A DNA stretch of 64,000 nucleotides from Solobacterium sp. Its GTDB lineage: Bacteria > Bacillota_I > Bacilli_A > Erysipelotrichales > Erysipelotrichaceae. The stretch lies in contig JAFRCE010000005.1 in NCBI GenBank assembly GCA_017404505.1, forward strand, positions 62,001 through 126,000, in the 5' to 3' direction. The position numbers were made by a program, and so were the translations under genes. Positions 62,660 through 64,000 of this stretch are shown here, piece by piece. The notes below the pieces were generated by a model. It searched no databases. It worked only from the letters and a program-made list of their open reading frames with translations, and had not been told where the DNA came from. Numbering within the stretch: the stretch's first letter is position 1; each line of letters opens with the position of its first letter.

Positions 62660-62719
62660 TTGACATATACCCCCACGGGGTATATTATGCAACTGTGGGA
62701 AGATACCCCCTGGGGGTAT
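62660..62719 (+). promoter_or_regulatory. csoR promoter with two copper-type operators
   Basis: TTGACA (62660-62665), 17-nt spacer, TATTAT (62683-62688). The palindromes ATACCCC-CAC-GGGGTAT (62667-62683, in the spacer) and ATACCCCC-T-GGGGGTAT (62703-62719, in the leader) match CsoR-type G-tract operators. Confidence 0.82.
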
Positions 62720-62728
62720 GGTGTGAAT

Positions 62729-63040
62729 ATGAGTGAAATGAAGGAATGCCCGCATTGCGGCACAAGACATAAGGAACGTACGGCAGAAGAACAGAAGAAA
62801 CTGCTGGTGCGTCTGAAGAAGGCGGAGGGACAGATCCGCGGCATTGAAAAGATGGTGGAGGAGAATATCTACTGCCCTGACATTCTCATTCAGGTATCAG
62901 CCGTGACCAGTGCCCTCAACAGTTTCAACAAAGAACTGCTTGCCTGCCATATCCGCGGCTGTGTGGCTGAGGATATCCGTGAAGGCAATGACGAAACGAT
63001 CGACGAACTCGTCAGCGTTCTGCAGAAACTGATGAAATGA
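62729..63040 (+). CDS. csoR: CsoR-family copper-sensing repressor
   Basis: 103 aa, helical. Begins with a CPHCGT Cys pair, then [17 protein letters not shown] and the conserved Cys in [12 protein letters not shown], with a later His-x3-Cys in [10 protein letters not shown], the copper ligands of the family. Copper binding releases it from the two palindromes just upstream. The upstream frame is longer but contains the operators, so ATG 62729 is chosen although its ribosome site is poor. copA follows after 13 nt. Confidence 0.9.
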   Translation: MSEMKECPHCGTRHKERTAEEQKKLLVRLKKAEGQIRGIEKMVEENIYCPDILIQVSAVTSALNSFNKELLACHIRGCVAEDIREGNDETIDELVSVLQKLMK

Positions 63041-63053
63041 AAGAAGGTTGACT

Positions 63054-64000
63054 ATGGATCAGTATATTGTGACAGGCATGAGCTGTGCGGCCTGCCAGGC
63101 AAGGGTTGAAAAAGCTGTCAGTAAAGTTCCGGGCGTGACATCCTGCTCGGTCAGCCTGCTGACAAATTCCATGGGTGTGGAAGGTGATGCTTCTTCATCG
63201 GATATTATCCGGGCGGTGGAAAATGCCGGCTATGGCGCATCTGTGAAGGGCGCCGAAAATAAAACATCGAAACTGGCGGCGGAAGAAGACGCGGTGGTGG
63301 ACAGGGAAACGCCGAAACTGAAGAGAAGGCTGATCCTGTCGGTCGGTTTTCTGCTCGTGCTGATGTATATCACGATGGGACATCATATGCTTGGCCTGCC
63401 TTTGCCGGCGTGGTTCCATCAGAATTTCCTGGCTCTGACCCAGACGCAGCTTCTGCTGGCGGTCATTGTCATGATCATCAATCATAAGTTCTTTACGTCC
63501 GGTTTCTCGTCTTTGCTGCACGGGGCGCCGAACATGGATACCCTGGTGGCACTTGGTTCGTCAGTCTCATTTGGCTGGAGCACATTCGTGTTTTATGAAA
63601 TGTGCGGTCTGATTGCCGGCGGCGCAGGCAATATGGAACTGATGGAACTGTATCATAATCAGCTCTATTTTGAATCGGCTGCCATGATTCCGGCCCTGAT
63701 CACGGTCGGCAAGATGCTGGAAGCGATGTCTAAAGGCAGAACCACGGATGCCCTGAAGAGTCTGATGAAACTGGCTCCGAAAACAGCTGTGCTGGAAATC
63801 GACGGCAAGGAAACGGAAGTGGATATCGACGACGTCCATACCGGTGATATCTTCGTGGTACGTCCGGGTGAAAGCATTCCGGTCGATGGTATCGTGATCG
63901 AAGGCAGCAGTGCCGTTAACGAATCGGCTTTGACCGGTGAATCGATTCCGGTCGACAAGGAAGTCGATGACAAGGTAAGCGCTGCGACAATCAATACATC
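63054..64000 (+). CDS. copA: Copper-translocating P-type ATPase, cut by window edge
   Basis: First 315 codons only. N-terminal heavy-metal-binding domain with GMSCAAC (Cys near residues 10 and 13), then a linker and membrane segments beginning near residue 95. The actuator domain with [12 protein letters not shown] appears near residue 286-300. The phosphorylation (DKTGT), ATP-binding and CPC membrane parts lie beyond the window. It exports Cu+ and is co-transcribed with csoR. Confidence 0.92.
   Translation, partial: MDQYIVTGMSCAACQARVEKAVSKVPGVTSCSVSLLTNSMGVEGDASSSDIIRAVENAGYGASVKGAENKTSKLAAEEDAVVDRETPKLKRRLILSVGFLLVLMYITMGHHMLGLPLPAWFHQNFLALTQTQLLLAVIVMIINHKFFTSGFSSLLHGAPNMDTLVALGSSVSFGWSTFVFYEMCGLIAGGAGNMELMELYHNQLYFESAAMIPALITVGKMLEAMSKGRTTDALKSLMKLAPKTAVLEIDGKETEVDIDDVHTGDIFVVRPGESIPVDGIVIEGSSAVNESALTGESIPVDKEVDDKVSAATINT

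Overview
The window looks like chromosome of an anaerobic, fermentative, gut-type member of the Bacillota, possibly Erysipelotrichia. This rests on base composition near 50% G+C, strong AGGAGG ribosome sites, an oxygen-sensitive glycyl radical enzyme with its activase, FeoAB iron uptake, several PTS or PTS-like genes, an Lgt/lipoprotein system and short intrinsic terminators. The lineage is an inference and I could not run a database search.

Layout. 0-6.2 kb: a cut unknown gene, a small lipoprotein, a cobalt/nickel ECF transporter (cbiM-cbiQ-cbiO), an AlkZ-like gene and an orphan EIIC-like permease. 6.3-15.5 kb: an IlvD/Edd dehydratase, an S9 peptidase, murD-murI, a Na/Pi cotransporter and a FemX-like aminoacyltransferase. 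15.6-19.2 kb: an 820-aa adenosine-deaminase-like/Rossmann fusion whose stop overlaps the start of a radical SAM/SPASM protein. 19.3-28.1 kb: HTH regulator, pgi, a 36-aa small ORF, a TetR-FocA/NirC pair, STAS, SGNH hydrolase, HD protein, CmpB-like membrane protein and proBA, with gene debris between. 28.1-34.9 kb: an A+T-richer accessory block (double-HTH regulator, metallo-beta-lactamase-fold remnant, two lipoproteins, small acidic protein, histidine phosphatase) ending beside a tRNA-Val. 35.1-46.7 kb: flavoprotein, malQ, two small membrane proteins, CinA-like protein, M28/DUF4910 peptidase, a tandem-hairpin RNA locus, CvpA-like protein, 2-hydroxyacid dehydrogenase, lgt, an ECF-sigma operon and an alpha/beta hydrolase-like protein. 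46.7-51.7 kb: a divergent DeoR/activase and glycyl-radical-enzyme/fructose-6-phosphate-aldolase locus. 52-60 kb: ATC-hydrolase-like protein, GH1 phospho-glycosidase, acyltransferase and a trehalose PTS locus (treR, EIIBCA, treC). 60-64 kb: an feo operon behind a palindromic metal-type operator, then csoR-copA behind two copper-type operators.

The most novel signal is at 40.8-41.1 kb. A promoter-like sequence (TTGCAA, 17 nt, TGC-TATATT) is followed by six consecutive hairpins. Five of them have perfectly paired stems with compensated differences, including three with GNRA-type loops. They are separated by a nearly constant 18-nt A-rich linker, and the run ends at an intrinsic terminator. It reads as a self-contained non-coding RNA of about 275 nt that I cannot assign to a known class. 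Second is the deaminase-like/Rossmann fusion coupled to a radical SAM protein. Third is a recurring arrangement in which a -10 box sits 6-7 nt before an ATG with no ribosome site, suggesting leaderless mRNAs for at least five genes.

Metabolically the region suits carbohydrate fermentation (trehalose, beta-glucosides, maltodextrins, perhaps anhydrohexitol phosphates through the glycyl radical enzyme and aldolase), transition-metal handling (Co/Ni, Fe, Cu) and wall/lipoprotein biogenesis.
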